From an uncultured Methylibium sp. (lineage in GTDB: Bacteria; Pseudomonadota; Gammaproteobacteria; Burkholderiales; Burkholderiaceae_C), in the NCBI RefSeq assembly GCF_902826655.1, contig NZ_CADEFR010000007.1:1-64000 (forward strand): DNA of 64,000 nucleotides, in the 5' to 3' direction. Positions 9,246-20,126 of this stretch are shown in pieces (the stretch's first letter is position 1; the number at the start of each line of letters is the position of its first letter). The position numbers and the translations under genes were made by a program. The notes under the pieces are model-generated. The model ran no database searches and was not told where the DNA came from. It saw only the letters and a program-made list of their open reading frames with translations.

Positions 9246-10211
9246 CTAGCCGAGTGCCTGCAGCCCCAGCAACCACAGCGGCGCGGTGGCCGCGAAGGCC
9301 AGCGTCGAGACGACGATCGCGGCGGTCGTCTCGCCCTCGCTGCTGCGGTAGCGCTGGGCGAACATCAGCGCATTGGCGCCGGTCGGCATGGCCGCGGCGA
9401 TGACGATCACGGTCAGCGGCAGGCCGCGCAGGCCCATCAGCCAGCCGACCGCGAGCACCAGCGCCGGCTGCACCACCAGCTTGCCCGCCGCCAGCCACAG
9501 CGCCGAGCTCGCCGCGCCGCGCAGCCCGTAGTGGCCGAGCGAGAGGCCGATGGCCACCAGGCACAGCGGCACGACCGCCGTGCCCAGCATCTGCAGCACC
9601 TCGTCGACCGGACCGGGGATGGCCATGCCGGTGAGGTTCCAGGCCATGCCGGCCAGCACCGGAAGCACGATGGGATGGATCACGGTGTTGCGCACCGTCA
9701 GCAACAGCGTGCGACCCAGCGGCACGCCCTGCCCGGCCTCGCGCGCGGCGGCCTGGGCCACGTCGCGCTCGACCAGCAGGGTCAGCACCGTCAGCAGCGT
9801 CAGCGCGTGGAGGCTGACCACCGACAGGTGCAGCTGCAGCCCGGCCTCGCCGAACAGCGCCGCGGCCATCGGGATGCCGAGCTGGGCGTTGTTGCCGAAG
9901 GCGGCCGTGATGGCACGCACGCTCGGGCGAGCCGGCTCCGGCGAAGGCCGTCGCCGCTGCTGCACGTAGACGATGAGCATCCAGCCGACCACCGGCACGA
10001 AGAAGGCCGCCAGCGCATGCCAGGGCAGCGTGCCCAGGTCGATGCGCGCCGTGGCGCGGAACAGCAGCGCCGGCGCGAAGACGTAGAAGGCCGCGTTGGA
10101 CAGGATGCGCGCCGCCTCGCCGCCTTCGAAGGGCCGCGTGCGGCCGGCCAGCCAGCCGATCGCGATCGTCACGAAGATCGCGAGCAGCTTGAGGAAGAGG
10201 ACCGGGGTCAT
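9246..10211 (-). CDS. AEC (auxin efflux carrier) family transporter
   Basis: A 321-residue integral membrane protein with about ten hydrophobic helices in two halves. Family marks are the N-terminal half with [12 protein letters not shown], the conserved asparagine region [13 protein letters not shown], and the C-terminal half with [13 protein letters not shown]. Bacterial AEC members export or import small carboxylates and related anions; the substrate here cannot be read from sequence. It lies 28 bases after topB and 28 bases before proA on the same strand. Confidence 0.85.
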   Translation of the reverse strand: MTPVLFLKLLAIFVTIAIGWLAGRTRPFEGGEAARILSNAAFYVFAPALLFRATARIDLGTLPWHALAAFFVPVVGWMLIVYVQQRRRPSPEPARPSVRAITAAFGNNAQLGIPMAAALFGEAGLQLHLSVVSLHALTLLTVLTLLVERDVAQAAAREAGQGVPLGRTLLLTVRNTVIHPIVLPVLAGMAWNLTGMAIPGPVDEVLQMLGTAVVPLCLVAIGLSLGHYGLRGAASSALWLAAGKLVVQPALVLAVGWLMGLRGLPLTVIVIAAAMPTGANALMFAQRYRSSEGETTAAIVVSTLAFAATAPLWLLGLQALG

Positions 10212-10239
10212 CGGCGACGCCGCAGGTCGGAGCCCCGGC

Positions 10240-12936
10240 TCAGGCCGCCTTGGTCTTCTTCACCGCCGCCTTCCTGGCAGGCGCCGCCTTCTTGGCGGCG
10301 ACCGCCTTCGTCACCGGTGCGGCGGGCTCGGCCGCCGGTGGCGCGCTCTTCGCCGCGCTCTTCGCCGCGCTCTTCTTGGCCGGGACCTTCGCGGCCCGCG
10401 GCTCGAACTCGAAGCCGACCTTGCCCTCCTTCGCATCCCAGCCCAGCCGTGCCTTGAACTTGCGGCGCGTCTTGTTGGAGACGAAGTTCTCCAGCAGCTC
10501 GGTCTTGCCCTCCTTGAGCAGCCGCGTCATCTGCTCGCGCGCCACGGGCTGCTGCAGGATGATCTTGCCGCTCTTGAAGTCGCAGGTGACGTGCGCGCCG
10601 ACCGCGTGCTCGCAGACGTAGCTGCTGCCGTGCTCGTAGACGTGGCCCTTGCACTTGGGGCAGGCGCCCAGCGACTCCTGGCCGCTGAAGTCCACCGGCG
10701 TGCCGTCGCCCTCGCCCTTGCGGGCATCGTCGCCGAAGTCGAACTCGAGCTTCCAGTTCGCGATCTCGTCGTCGTAGGCGAGCTTCAACTCCGCGGTGAA
10801 GGGCCAGCCGGCCTTGGAGCGGAAGCCCTCCAGGGGCCCGATCTTCCGGTGGGCGATGAAGGCGTCGGCCTCCTCGGTCTCGAAGCTGCGGCCGCCGGGG
10901 ATCTTGCTGATGCTGAAGCCGCAGGCGTTGTCTTCCTTCGCGCTGGTGCCGACGCAGGCGAAGCGGCGGTAGTTCTCCTTCACGACGCCGCCGCACTTGG
11001 GGCACGGCGTCTTGAGGGTCGCGTAGTCGCCCGGGATGGTGTCGCGGTCGTACTCCTTGGCCTTGGCGACGATGCGCTGCGTCATCGCTGCGATCTCGGC
11101 CATGAAGGCGTCGCGGCTCAGCCTGCCGTGCTCCATCTGCGACAGCTGGTACTCCCAGTTGCCAGTCAGCTCGGGCTGGGTCAGCTCCTCGACCTGCAGG
11201 CCGCGCAGCAGCGTCATCAGCTGGAAGGCCTTGGCGGTCGGGATCAGCTCGCGGCCGTCGCGGTGCATGTACTTCTCGAGCAGCAGGCCTTCGATGATCG
11301 CGGCGCGCGTCGCCGGCGTGCCCAGGCCCTTCTCCTGCATGGCCTCGCGCAGCTCGTCGTCGTCGATCAGCTTGCCGGCGCCTTCCATCGCGCTCAGCAG
11401 CGTCGCTTCGGTGTAGCGCGCCGGCGGCTTGGTCTTCTGCGCGTTCACGTCCACGCTCTCGGTCCGTACCACCTCGCCCGGCTCGACCGCGACCAGGATA
11501 GCGTCGGCATCTTCCGTGTCGCGGCCGTAGACCGCCAGCCAGCCCGGCTTGACCATCACCTTGCCGTTGGTCTGGAACTTGTGCTCCTGCGCGCCGACCT
11601 TCACCGTCGAGATGCGCGTCGTCACCAGAAACTCGGCCGGCGGATAGAACACCGCCAGGAAGCGCTTGACCACCAGGTCGTAGAGCTTGGCCTCGATCTC
11701 GGTCAGCGCCTTGGGCGCCTGCAGCGTCGGGATGATCGCGAAGTGGTCCGAGACCTTGGCGTTGTCGAAGATGCGCTTGTTCGGCTTGACATAGCCCTCC
11801 TTCACCGCCTTCCTGGCGTGCGCCGACAGCGCGCGCAGCGGACCCGGCAGGTCCTCGGTGGCCAGCATCTCCATCGTCTGCTTGACGACGCCGACGTAGT
11901 CCTCTGGCAGCGCCTTCGAGTCGGTCCGCGGGTAGGTCAGCACCTTGTGCTTCTCGTACAGCGCCTGCGCGATCGACAGCGTCGTCTTGGCGCTGAAGCC
12001 GAAGCGCGAATTGGCCTCGCGCTGCAGCAGCGTCAGGTCGTAGAGCTGCGGGCTGCTCTGCGAGCTGGGCTTGGACTCCTCGCTCACCGTGGCCGGCTGG
12101 CTGCGGCAGGCCTCGGCGATGGCGTTGGCGTCGGCCGCGTTCCAGATCCGGTCGGCCCGGCGCTCGGCGTCCTCGTTCTTCTTCCAGGCCGGGTCGAACC
12201 ACTTGCCTTCGTACTCGCCGGCCTTCGCGGCGAAGCTCGCCTTCAGCTCCCAGTAGTCGCGCGACACGTGCTTGCGGATCTTCTCCTCGCGCTCGACCAC
12301 GATCGACAGCGTCGGCGTCTGCACCCGCCCCACGGTCGTGAGGAAGAAGCCGCCGTCGCGCGAATTGAAGGCCGTCATCGCCCGCGTGCCGTTGATGCCG
12401 ACCAGCCAGTCGGCTTCGCTGCGGCTGCGCGCGGCGTCGGCCAGGCCCAGCAGTTCCTTGTCGCCGCGCAGCGACTCGAAGCCGTCGCGGATCGCCTGCG
12501 GCGTCATGCTCTGCAGCCACAGGCGCCGCACCGGCTTGTCGATCGGCTTCTTGGCGCCGCCGGCGTACTGCACGATCAGCCGGAAGATCAGCTCGCCCTC
12601 GCGGCCGGCGTCGCAGGCGTTGATCAGCTCGGTCACGTCCTTGCGCTTGACCTGCCGGACCACCGCGGCGAGCCGGCTCTTGGCCTTGTCGATCGGCGCC
12701 AGGTCGAAGTGCGGCGGGATCACCGGCAGGTGGGCGAAGCTCCACTTGCCGCGCTTCACGTCGTACTCCTCGGGCGCCTTGATCTCGACCAGGTGGCCGA
12801 CCGCGGACGTCACCACGTAGTGCTCGTTCTCGAAGTGGTCCTCGTGCTTCTCGAACTTGCCGGCCGTCGGCGTCAGCGCACGGACGATGTCCTGCGCGAC
12901 GGACGGTTTCTCGGCGATCACCAATGCTTTGCTCAT
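10240..12936 (-). CDS. topB: DNA topoisomerase III with H1-like lysine/alanine tail
   Basis: An 898-residue type IA topoisomerase. The Toprim domain starts at ALVIAEKPSVAQ and contains the acidic DAGREGE motif (D109). The catalytic tyrosine is Tyr335 in LTYPRTDS. Zinc-ribbon-like cysteine motifs follow (CPKCGG, CPKCKG), then a topoisomerase-C repeat. The last 50 or so residues are almost only Ala, Lys and Pro in AKK/AAK units, resembling histone H1-like tails and probably adding nonspecific DNA binding. ATG 12936 starts directly at the Toprim fold. It is divergent from the SET-domain gene. Confidence 0.93.
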   Translation of the reverse strand: MSKALVIAEKPSVAQDIVRALTPTAGKFEKHEDHFENEHYVVTSAVGHLVEIKAPEEYDVKRGKWSFAHLPVIPPHFDLAPIDKAKSRLAAVVRQVKRKDVTELINACDAGREGELIFRLIVQYAGGAKKPIDKPVRRLWLQSMTPQAIRDGFESLRGDKELLGLADAARSRSEADWLVGINGTRAMTAFNSRDGGFFLTTVGRVQTPTLSIVVEREEKIRKHVSRDYWELKASFAAKAGEYEGKWFDPAWKKNEDAERRADRIWNAADANAIAEACRSQPATVSEESKPSSQSSPQLYDLTLLQREANSRFGFSAKTTLSIAQALYEKHKVLTYPRTDSKALPEDYVGVVKQTMEMLATEDLPGPLRALSAHARKAVKEGYVKPNKRIFDNAKVSDHFAIIPTLQAPKALTEIEAKLYDLVVKRFLAVFYPPAEFLVTTRISTVKVGAQEHKFQTNGKVMVKPGWLAVYGRDTEDADAILVAVEPGEVVRTESVDVNAQKTKPPARYTEATLLSAMEGAGKLIDDDELREAMQEKGLGTPATRAAIIEGLLLEKYMHRDGRELIPTAKAFQLMTLLRGLQVEELTQPELTGNWEYQLSQMEHGRLSRDAFMAEIAAMTQRIVAKAKEYDRDTIPGDYATLKTPCPKCGGVVKENYRRFACVGTSAKEDNACGFSISKIPGGRSFETEEADAFIAHRKIGPLEGFRSKAGWPFTAELKLAYDDEIANWKLEFDFGDDARKGEGDGTPVDFSGQESLGACPKCKGHVYEHGSSYVCEHAVGAHVTCDFKSGKIILQQPVAREQMTRLLKEGKTELLENFVSNKTRRKFKARLGWDAKEGKVGFEFEPRAAKVPAKKSAAKSAAKSAPPAAEPAAPVTKAVAAKKAAPARKAAVKKTKAA

Positions 12937-13074
12937 GTCTTCGAAGTCCTTCGCTGCCGCTCGCGGCACGCCCCTGGCGTCCAGGCGCCCCGGGGCGTCC
13001 CTACAATCCGGGCTCTCGCGCGCACGCGCCTACGCGCGCGCGCACCCATGAATTCAATGTAGCCAAACTCGAAC
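12937..13074. promoter_or_regulatory. Divergent topB/SET intergenic region with alternating CG/CA tract
   Basis: The space between the two divergent starts holds an alternating purine-pyrimidine run (13016-13029 and 13031-13045, broken by one base), mostly CG with CA/TA steps, of the kind that favours Z-DNA under negative supercoiling. A -10-like TACAAT lies at 13002-13007 on plus, facing the SET gene; no clear -35 is visible. Confidence 0.4.
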
Positions 13075-13596
13075 ATGACGCAATCGAAGGGCCGCAAGTC
13101 GCCCGCCTCGCCGAAGAAGGCTCCCGCCGCCGCCGCCCCCGAACTCACCGGCGGCCGGCGCATCCGCGTGCGCCGCTCGGGCGTGCACGGCAAGGGCGTG
13201 TTCGCGGTCGAGAAGCTGAAGAAAGGCGAGGCGCTGATCGAGTACGTCGGCGAGGTCATCGACTGGCCCGAGGCGCTGCGCCGCCACCCGCACAACCCCG
13301 AAGAGCCGAACCACACCTTCTATTTCAGCATCGACGACGACCACGTCATCGACGCCAACGTCGGCGGCAACGCGGCGCGCTGGATCAACCACGCCTGCAA
13401 GCCCAACTGCGAGGCCGACGAGCAGGGCGGCCGCGTCTTCATCAAGACGCTGCGCAAGATCCAGCCGGGCGAGGAACTGTTCTACGACTACGGCCTGGTG
13501 ATCGACGAGAAGTACACCAAGAAGCTGAAGAAGCAGTACGAGTGCCGCTGCGGTGCCAAGAAGTGCCGCGGCACGATGCTGGCCCCCAAGCGCTAG
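13075..13596 (+). CDS. SET-domain protein-lysine methyltransferase
   Basis: A 173-residue protein. A lysine-rich N-terminal tail (residues 1-25) is followed by a compact SET domain: HGKGVFAVEKLKKGE, then the cofactor/substrate knot motif RWINHACKPNCE (N105-H106) with catalytic-tyrosine motif ELFYDYG (Y137, Y139). A post-SET zinc-binding element follows (C157, C159, C164 in CRCGAKKCRG). SET enzymes move methyl groups from SAM to lysine. Bacterial members are known from chlamydiae, acting on histone-like proteins, and occur in some proteobacteria; the target here is unknown. It is divergent from topB and 13 bases before birA. Confidence 0.9.
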   Translation: MTQSKGRKSPASPKKAPAAAAPELTGGRRIRVRRSGVHGKGVFAVEKLKKGEALIEYVGEVIDWPEALRRHPHNPEEPNHTFYFSIDDDHVIDANVGGNAARWINHACKPNCEADEQGGRVFIKTLRKIQPGEELFYDYGLVIDEKYTKKLKKQYECRCGAKKCRGTMLAPKR

Positions 13597-13609
13597 AGCC
13601 GGTTCCACC

Positions 13610-14476
13610 GTGTCCGAGAGTCCGCCACCGCCGCAACGCCGCTCGGTCGACGCGCAGGGCGGCGCGGCGGCGCCCCTGCGCTGGCCGCTCGAGGCCCTGT
13701 GGGCCCAGCTCGAGCCGCTGCGGCCCGGCCTGACGGTCGAGCGCCTGATCGAGACCGACTCCACCAACACCCGCCTGCTGGAGCGCGCCCGCAGCGGCGA
13801 CGCCACGCCCTGCCTGCTGGTCGCCGAGCGCCAGACCGCGGGCCGCGGACGGCTGGGGCGCGCCTGGGTGTCCGACACCGCGGTGGCGCCCGGGCCCGAC
13901 GGGCCAGCGTCGCTGACCTTCTCGCTCGGTATGGCCTACGCGCCGGCGGACTGGTCGGGGCTGTCGCTGGCGGTCGGCGTCGCGTTGGCCGAGGCGCTGC
14001 ACGCCGGCGTGCGCCTGAAGTGGCCCAACGACCTGTGGCTGGTCGAGGCCGGCAGCCCGGGGCGCAAGCTCGGCGGCGTGCTGATCGAGACGGTGGCGCT
14101 GCCCGACGACGAGCGGCGCTACATGGTCGCGGGCGTCGGCATCAACCTCGAGGCCCCGGCCCCGCATCCGGACATCGGCCAGCCCGTGGCCGGCTGGCGC
14201 GAGTTCGAGGCACATGCCCGCGCGCCCGACCTGCTGGCGCGCCTGGCCGGCCCCCTGCTGCAGGCGGTCATCGCCTTCGAACGCCAGGGCTTCGCGGCCT
14301 TCACCTCGCGCTTCGCGGCGCGCGACGCGCTGGCCGGCCAGCGCGTCACGACCAGCCAGCCCGACCTGCCGGAAGGCGTGGCCGACGGCGTCGACGGCCA
14401 GGGCGCGCTGCGCCTCCTCACATCCGCCGGCTTGCGGCTGGTATCCAGTGGCGAAGTGAGCGTGCGCCCATGCTGA
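13610..14476 (+). CDS. birA: Biotin--[acetyl-CoA-carboxylase] ligase BirA
   Basis: A 288-residue enzyme that activates biotin to biotinyl-AMP and attaches it to the acetyl-CoA carboxylase carrier protein. Motifs: ETDSTNTRLLE, the biotinyl-AMP loop GRGRLGRAW, KWPNDLW and GGVLIETV, with a C-terminal SH3-like domain. There is no N-terminal DNA-binding helix-turn-helix, so it is a monofunctional ligase rather than a repressor. GTG 13610 follows the SET gene closely and is chosen because no ATG lies nearby; in-frame sequence upstream belongs to the SET gene. Confidence 0.92.
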   Translation: MSESPPPPQRRSVDAQGGAAAPLRWPLEALWAQLEPLRPGLTVERLIETDSTNTRLLERARSGDATPCLLVAERQTAGRGRLGRAWVSDTAVAPGPDGPASLTFSLGMAYAPADWSGLSLAVGVALAEALHAGVRLKWPNDLWLVEAGSPGRKLGGVLIETVALPDDERRYMVAGVGINLEAPAPHPDIGQPVAGWREFEAHARAPDLLARLAGPLLQAVIAFERQGFAAFTSRFAARDALAGQRVTTSQPDLPEGVADGVDGQGALRLLTSAGLRLVSSGEVSVRPC

Positions 14477-15168
14477 GGCTGGTCGTCCTGCTGCTGCTGA
14501 TCGCCAACGCCGGCTTCTGGAGCTGGCGGCAGGGTTGGCTCGTGCCGCTGCACACCCTGATCGGCGCACGGCCCGAAGGCGAGCGCGAGCCCGAGCGGAT
14601 GGCGCGGCAGGTCCAGCCCGACGCCATCCGCCTGGTTCCGGCCGAAGCGGCCTCCGCGCCACGCCGCGCGCCGGCACCGCCCCCACCGATCCCCGAGCCC
14701 ACGCCGCCCAGCGCCCCCAGCACCGCCTGCCTCGAAGCCGGCCCCTTTGCCGCGGCCGAAGTGGGCCCGGTCGAGTCCCTGGTCAAGGCGGCGCTGCCGG
14801 GCGGAGGCTGGACGGTGCGCGAGCTCGCGCCGCCATGGTGGGTTGCGATGGGGCCTTACCCCGATGCCGAGCAGTTGCAGAAGAAGCGCGACGAACTCTC
14901 GCGCCGCGGCATCGCCCCCGATCAGCCGGCCGGCACGCGGCTGCTGGTGCTGAGCCGCCACGACAACCGCGCCGCCGCCGATGCGGAGCTGGCCGCCTTG
15001 TCGGACCGCGGCGTGCGCACCGCACGCGTGATGGCCGCCACGCCGGCGCCGCAGCGCGCCCTGCGCGTGGCACAGGCCGATGCCGCCCAGCAGGCGACGC
15101 TGGCGGCCCTGTCGACCGAGAAGCTGCGCGGCAAGGCCTTCACGGCCTGCGGCAGCGGTCCGCTCTAG
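14470..15168 (+). CDS. SPOR-domain-like membrane-anchored protein
   Basis: A 232-residue protein with one N-terminal membrane helix (LRLVVLLLLIANAGFW), a proline-rich linker (around residues 60-85), then a SPOR-like domain beginning at CLEAGPFAA and including WVAMGPYPDAEQLQKKRDEL. SPOR domains bind denuded septal peptidoglycan, so a periplasmic cell-division location is likely. ATG 14470 overlaps the birA stop by seven bases. Similar birA-linked SPOR genes are common in the order. Confidence 0.8.
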   Translation: MLRLVVLLLLIANAGFWSWRQGWLVPLHTLIGARPEGEREPERMARQVQPDAIRLVPAEAASAPRRAPAPPPPIPEPTPPSAPSTACLEAGPFAAAEVGPVESLVKAALPGGGWTVRELAPPWWVAMGPYPDAEQLQKKRDELSRRGIAPDQPAGTRLLVLSRHDNRAAADAELAALSDRGVRTARVMAATPAPQRALRVAQADAAQQATLAALSTEKLRGKAFTACGSGPL

Positions 15169-15177
15169 CTGTCCGGT

Positions 15178-17148
15178 CTAGCGGACCACGCGCCGCGCGG
15201 CGACGACCGCGAGCAGCAGCGCGACGAGGTAGCCCCAGCCGAGCGCGCCACCACCACCGCCACCGCCACCGCCGCTACCGCCCCCACCGGTCGATGGAGG
15301 CGCTGCGGCCACATTGATCCGCTGAGACGTAGTGGTCTGCCCACCGGCCTGATCGGTGACGGTCACCGCGACCGAGAACGTGCCGGCTGCAGATGCAGTC
15401 ACGCTCGCAGTCGCAGCGTTGGTCGAACTGGTGAAAGCGGTAGCAATGCCACCGCCCGTGTCGGTGATCGTCCAGGAGTACGCGGCAGCGGTGCCGCCGC
15501 CGACCAGCGCAGAAACCGATGCCTGCAGATTGATGGGCACCATTGCCTGCGGAGAGCCCGACGAGACGCCGATCTGGGCGATCACGGTCGATGCCGCAGA
15601 CTGCACTGCGGCACGTGCGTCCAGCATGCCAGCACCGCAGGTCGCGGTGTTGCAGTAACACTCGATCTGATCAACAGGGTTGCCGCTGGCGTCTGTGATC
15701 GGGGCCACGCACTGCGGCGTGCCGGGATCGGCGCCGGCGGTCGGGAACGGCCGTGCGCCACCCTGCAACAGCGTGAGGATCTGCGCCGATGTCAGCTGTG
15801 GTTGGACCGACAGCATCAGCGCCGCCACGCCCGACACCAGCGGCGCCGAGAAGCTGGTGCCGGCCGAGACGTTCGACCCATTGGTGTAGGCCGAGGCCAC
15901 CGGGCCCTGCGCGCCGGTGTTGGTCGCCGTCAGGATCGGATAGAGGCAGGTGCCCGAGGGGTTGACGCAATTGCCGCCGGGTGCGCTGATCGCTACTTCC
16001 GTGCCGACGTCCGAGTAGCCGACCTTGGTACCGATGTGGCGCAATCCGCCGACGGCGATCACGCCGGTGCAGTTGGCCGGCGCACCGACCGCGTGGCCGT
16101 CGCTGTTGCCGGCCGACACCACGACCACGGCGCCCTGAGCCAGCACCGCGTTGACCGCGCTCTGGTAGGTCAAGCCGCAGGAACCGGTGCCGCCGAGGCT
16201 GAGGTTCAGCACGCGCGCCGGCGTCGGGTTAGCCGGCAAGCCGGGCACGGTGATGCCGACGGCCCAGCGCATGGCGGCGACGATGTCGGACTGGAAGCCC
16301 GCGCACTTGCCGAGCACCCGCAGTGGCAGCAGTCTGGCGCCCCAGCTGACCCCGGCCATTCCTGCGGCGTTGTTGCTCAGCGCGCCGACGATGCCGGCCA
16401 CCTGGGTGCCGTGCCAGGAGCTGTCGGCGACTTCGCAGTTAGGCCCAAAGGCGCCGCTGTCGAAGTCGGCCTGCGAGACCCAGTCGCCCGGGTCGGAAGC
16501 GTCGGCGTCGCGTGCGTCGCTGTCGTTGGCGTAGGTCGTGTTGGCCACGAAGTCGTAGCCGGCGAGCAGCTTGCCGCCCTGCGTGGTGCGCCCCAGGTCG
16601 GGGTGATCGAAACGCACGCCGGTGTCGAACACCGCGACGACCACGTTCGAGCTGCCGGTGGTCCGGTCCCAGGCCGTGGTCGCGTCGATGGACGAGCGCA
16701 CCTCGCCGGCGGGCGTCTTCAGGTACCACTGGCCGACCACCGGACCGGCCCCGCCTCCGGTGGCGTAGAGGGGATCCGTGGGCACCGCCGCACGGCGCAC
16801 CAGACGGTCGGGCTCGGCATAGGCCACGTCGGGGTCGGCGCTCAGGCGTCGCGCCAGCGCGGCCGAGTCGATGCCCTGGGCGAGCACGACCTGGCTGTGC
16901 TCGCCGACGGCGCGACGACCCTGCAGGGCGAGGCCGTGGCGGCGGGCCAGGCCGTCGAGTCGCGCCTCGAGCCGCGCCAGCATCTGCCGGCCCTGCAGCG
17001 CCGATGCCGTCGGCACGGCCCGGTAGGTGACGATCACGCGCGCCGTGCCGGCGTCGGCGGGCGCCGCCTGCGCGAGCGCAGACGACGAGACCACAGCCGC
17101 GGCGACGAACGCGCCCAGCGCGCGCAGAGAACAGGAAGAGTGGTGCAT
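15178..17148 (-). CDS. Secreted S8 subtilisin-like protease with GlyGly-CTERM tail
   Basis: A 656-residue preproprotein: signal peptide (about 1-28), inhibitor-I9-like propeptide (about 36-117), then the peptidase S8 domain with catalytic Asp175 (VAVFDTG), His246 (HGTQVAG) and Ser432 (GTSFSAP). Paired cysteines are frequent, as in exported subtilases. An Ig-like domain follows (about 530-615), then a glycine-rich spacer, a membrane helix and a terminal basic cluster (AARRVVR). That tail is the GlyGly-CTERM sorting signal, known to be cut by rhombosortase in type II secretion species. It is a single gene on minus, convergent with the SPOR gene. Confidence 0.92.
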   Translation of the reverse strand: MHHSSCSLRALGAFVAAAVVSSSALAQAAPADAGTARVIVTYRAVPTASALQGRQMLARLEARLDGLARRHGLALQGRRAVGEHSQVVLAQGIDSAALARRLSADPDVAYAEPDRLVRRAAVPTDPLYATGGGAGPVVGQWYLKTPAGEVRSSIDATTAWDRTTGSSNVVVAVFDTGVRFDHPDLGRTTQGGKLLAGYDFVANTTYANDSDARDADASDPGDWVSQADFDSGAFGPNCEVADSSWHGTQVAGIVGALSNNAAGMAGVSWGARLLPLRVLGKCAGFQSDIVAAMRWAVGITVPGLPANPTPARVLNLSLGGTGSCGLTYQSAVNAVLAQGAVVVVSAGNSDGHAVGAPANCTGVIAVGGLRHIGTKVGYSDVGTEVAISAPGGNCVNPSGTCLYPILTATNTGAQGPVASAYTNGSNVSAGTSFSAPLVSGVAALMLSVQPQLTSAQILTLLQGGARPFPTAGADPGTPQCVAPITDASGNPVDQIECYCNTATCGAGMLDARAAVQSAASTVIAQIGVSSGSPQAMVPINLQASVSALVGGGTAAAYSWTITDTGGGIATAFTSSTNAATASVTASAAGTFSVAVTVTDQAGGQTTTSQRINVAAAPPSTGGGGSGGGGGGGGGALGWGYLVALLLAVVAARRVVR

Positions 17149-17303
17149 GGAAGCCCGTGGACAGCAGGAGCCCGATCAGTTTAGGGGCGGCCTTGCCGCA
17201 CCGGTTGACGCCGCGCCTGCAAGGCCGGGGCCGTGCTCACAATGTCACTGCGGCGAGCCGCGGCTTTGTATCCAGTTGCCACAGGCCGCCGGCCGCCCAG
17301 CAG

Positions 17304-17325
17304 AAAGGCCCCTCGCGGGGCCTTT
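17304..17325 (-). terminator. Hairpin terminator downstream of gapA
   Basis: AAAGGCCCC (17304-17312), loop TCGC, GGGGCCTTT (17317-17325): a perfect 9-bp stem. It starts about 25 bases after the gapA stop and before the protease gene on the same strand. Because the stem ends in A/T runs, it could work in both directions; the T-run is longer on the plus strand. Confidence 0.7.
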
Positions 17326-17349
17326 TTCCACCGATGCGGCGTCGCGGCT

Positions 17350-19447
<2,098 letters not shown>

Positions 19448-19596
19448 GCCGCAGCACCTCGCGCCGCGTCTGCGCGGCCCGCGGCGACGGTCCCGGACGT
19501 CACCCATCCCGCGCCGTGGCGGCCATCGGTGCGGGCCTCGATGACGATCGAGTCCCTTGCTGAATCCAGGACGAAGGCAGGGGCCACGAAACGGCT

Positions 19597-20124
19597 CTAG
19601 TACTCGACGTTGAAGGTCATGCGGAACGGATAGCCCATCGCACAGGGCTGACCGCGACAGACGGCGGGCTTGTACGGAGTGACCATCAGCACCTTCGCGA
19701 CGGCGACGGCAAGCTGGGGATCCGGAGACTTGATGATGGAGGCGCCGCTGGCCTGCCCCGTCGCATCCACGTCGATGAAGATCGTCAACTCGCCCTGCGC
19801 CAGCAGCTTGGACTGCAGCTTGCGGACGGCTTGGAACACGGGCTCCAGGCCGTTGGCCGGAAACGGCGGTTCATCGAGCGGATGCATGGCCTCGTAGCGC
19901 GACTTGACGATCGCCTTCTGCGCGTCGGTGAGTTCGCCGTAGCGCCGATTGATCGGCACGTCGAATCCTATGACCGCCTTGCGCCGGATGTTCGTGCCCA
20001 GCCGCGGTTCGTCGTCCTTGATCACGTACTTCTCGGCCGGCAGTTCGTCGGCGGCACGCGCGGCGCCAAGGGCCGCCACCGCGCCGGCGATGACCAGCGA
20101 TGCCCAGACGATGCGGCGCCGCAC
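19597..20124 (-). CDS. Small exported TonB-C-like protein
   Basis: A 175-residue protein with signal peptide (VWASLVIAGAVAALGAARA). The C-terminal half resembles a TonB C-terminal domain: GELTIFIDVDATGQASGASIIKS then VTPYKPAVCRGQPCAMGYPF. It shares the V-x-TPYKPA / YRLP-C style with the larger neighbour 150 bases downstream. GTG 20124 lies two bases after the tkt stop, so it should be cotranscribed with transketolase. It may be an adaptor or a periplasmic protein of unknown role. Confidence 0.6.
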   Translation of the reverse strand: MRRRIVWASLVIAGAVAALGAARAADELPAEKYVIKDDEPRLGTNIRRKAVIGFDVPINRRYGELTDAQKAIVKSRYEAMHPLDEPPFPANGLEPVFQAVRKLQSKLLAQGELTIFIDVDATGQASGASIIKSPDPQLAVAVAKVLMVTPYKPAVCRGQPCAMGYPFRMTFNVEY

Positions 20125-20126
20125 GA

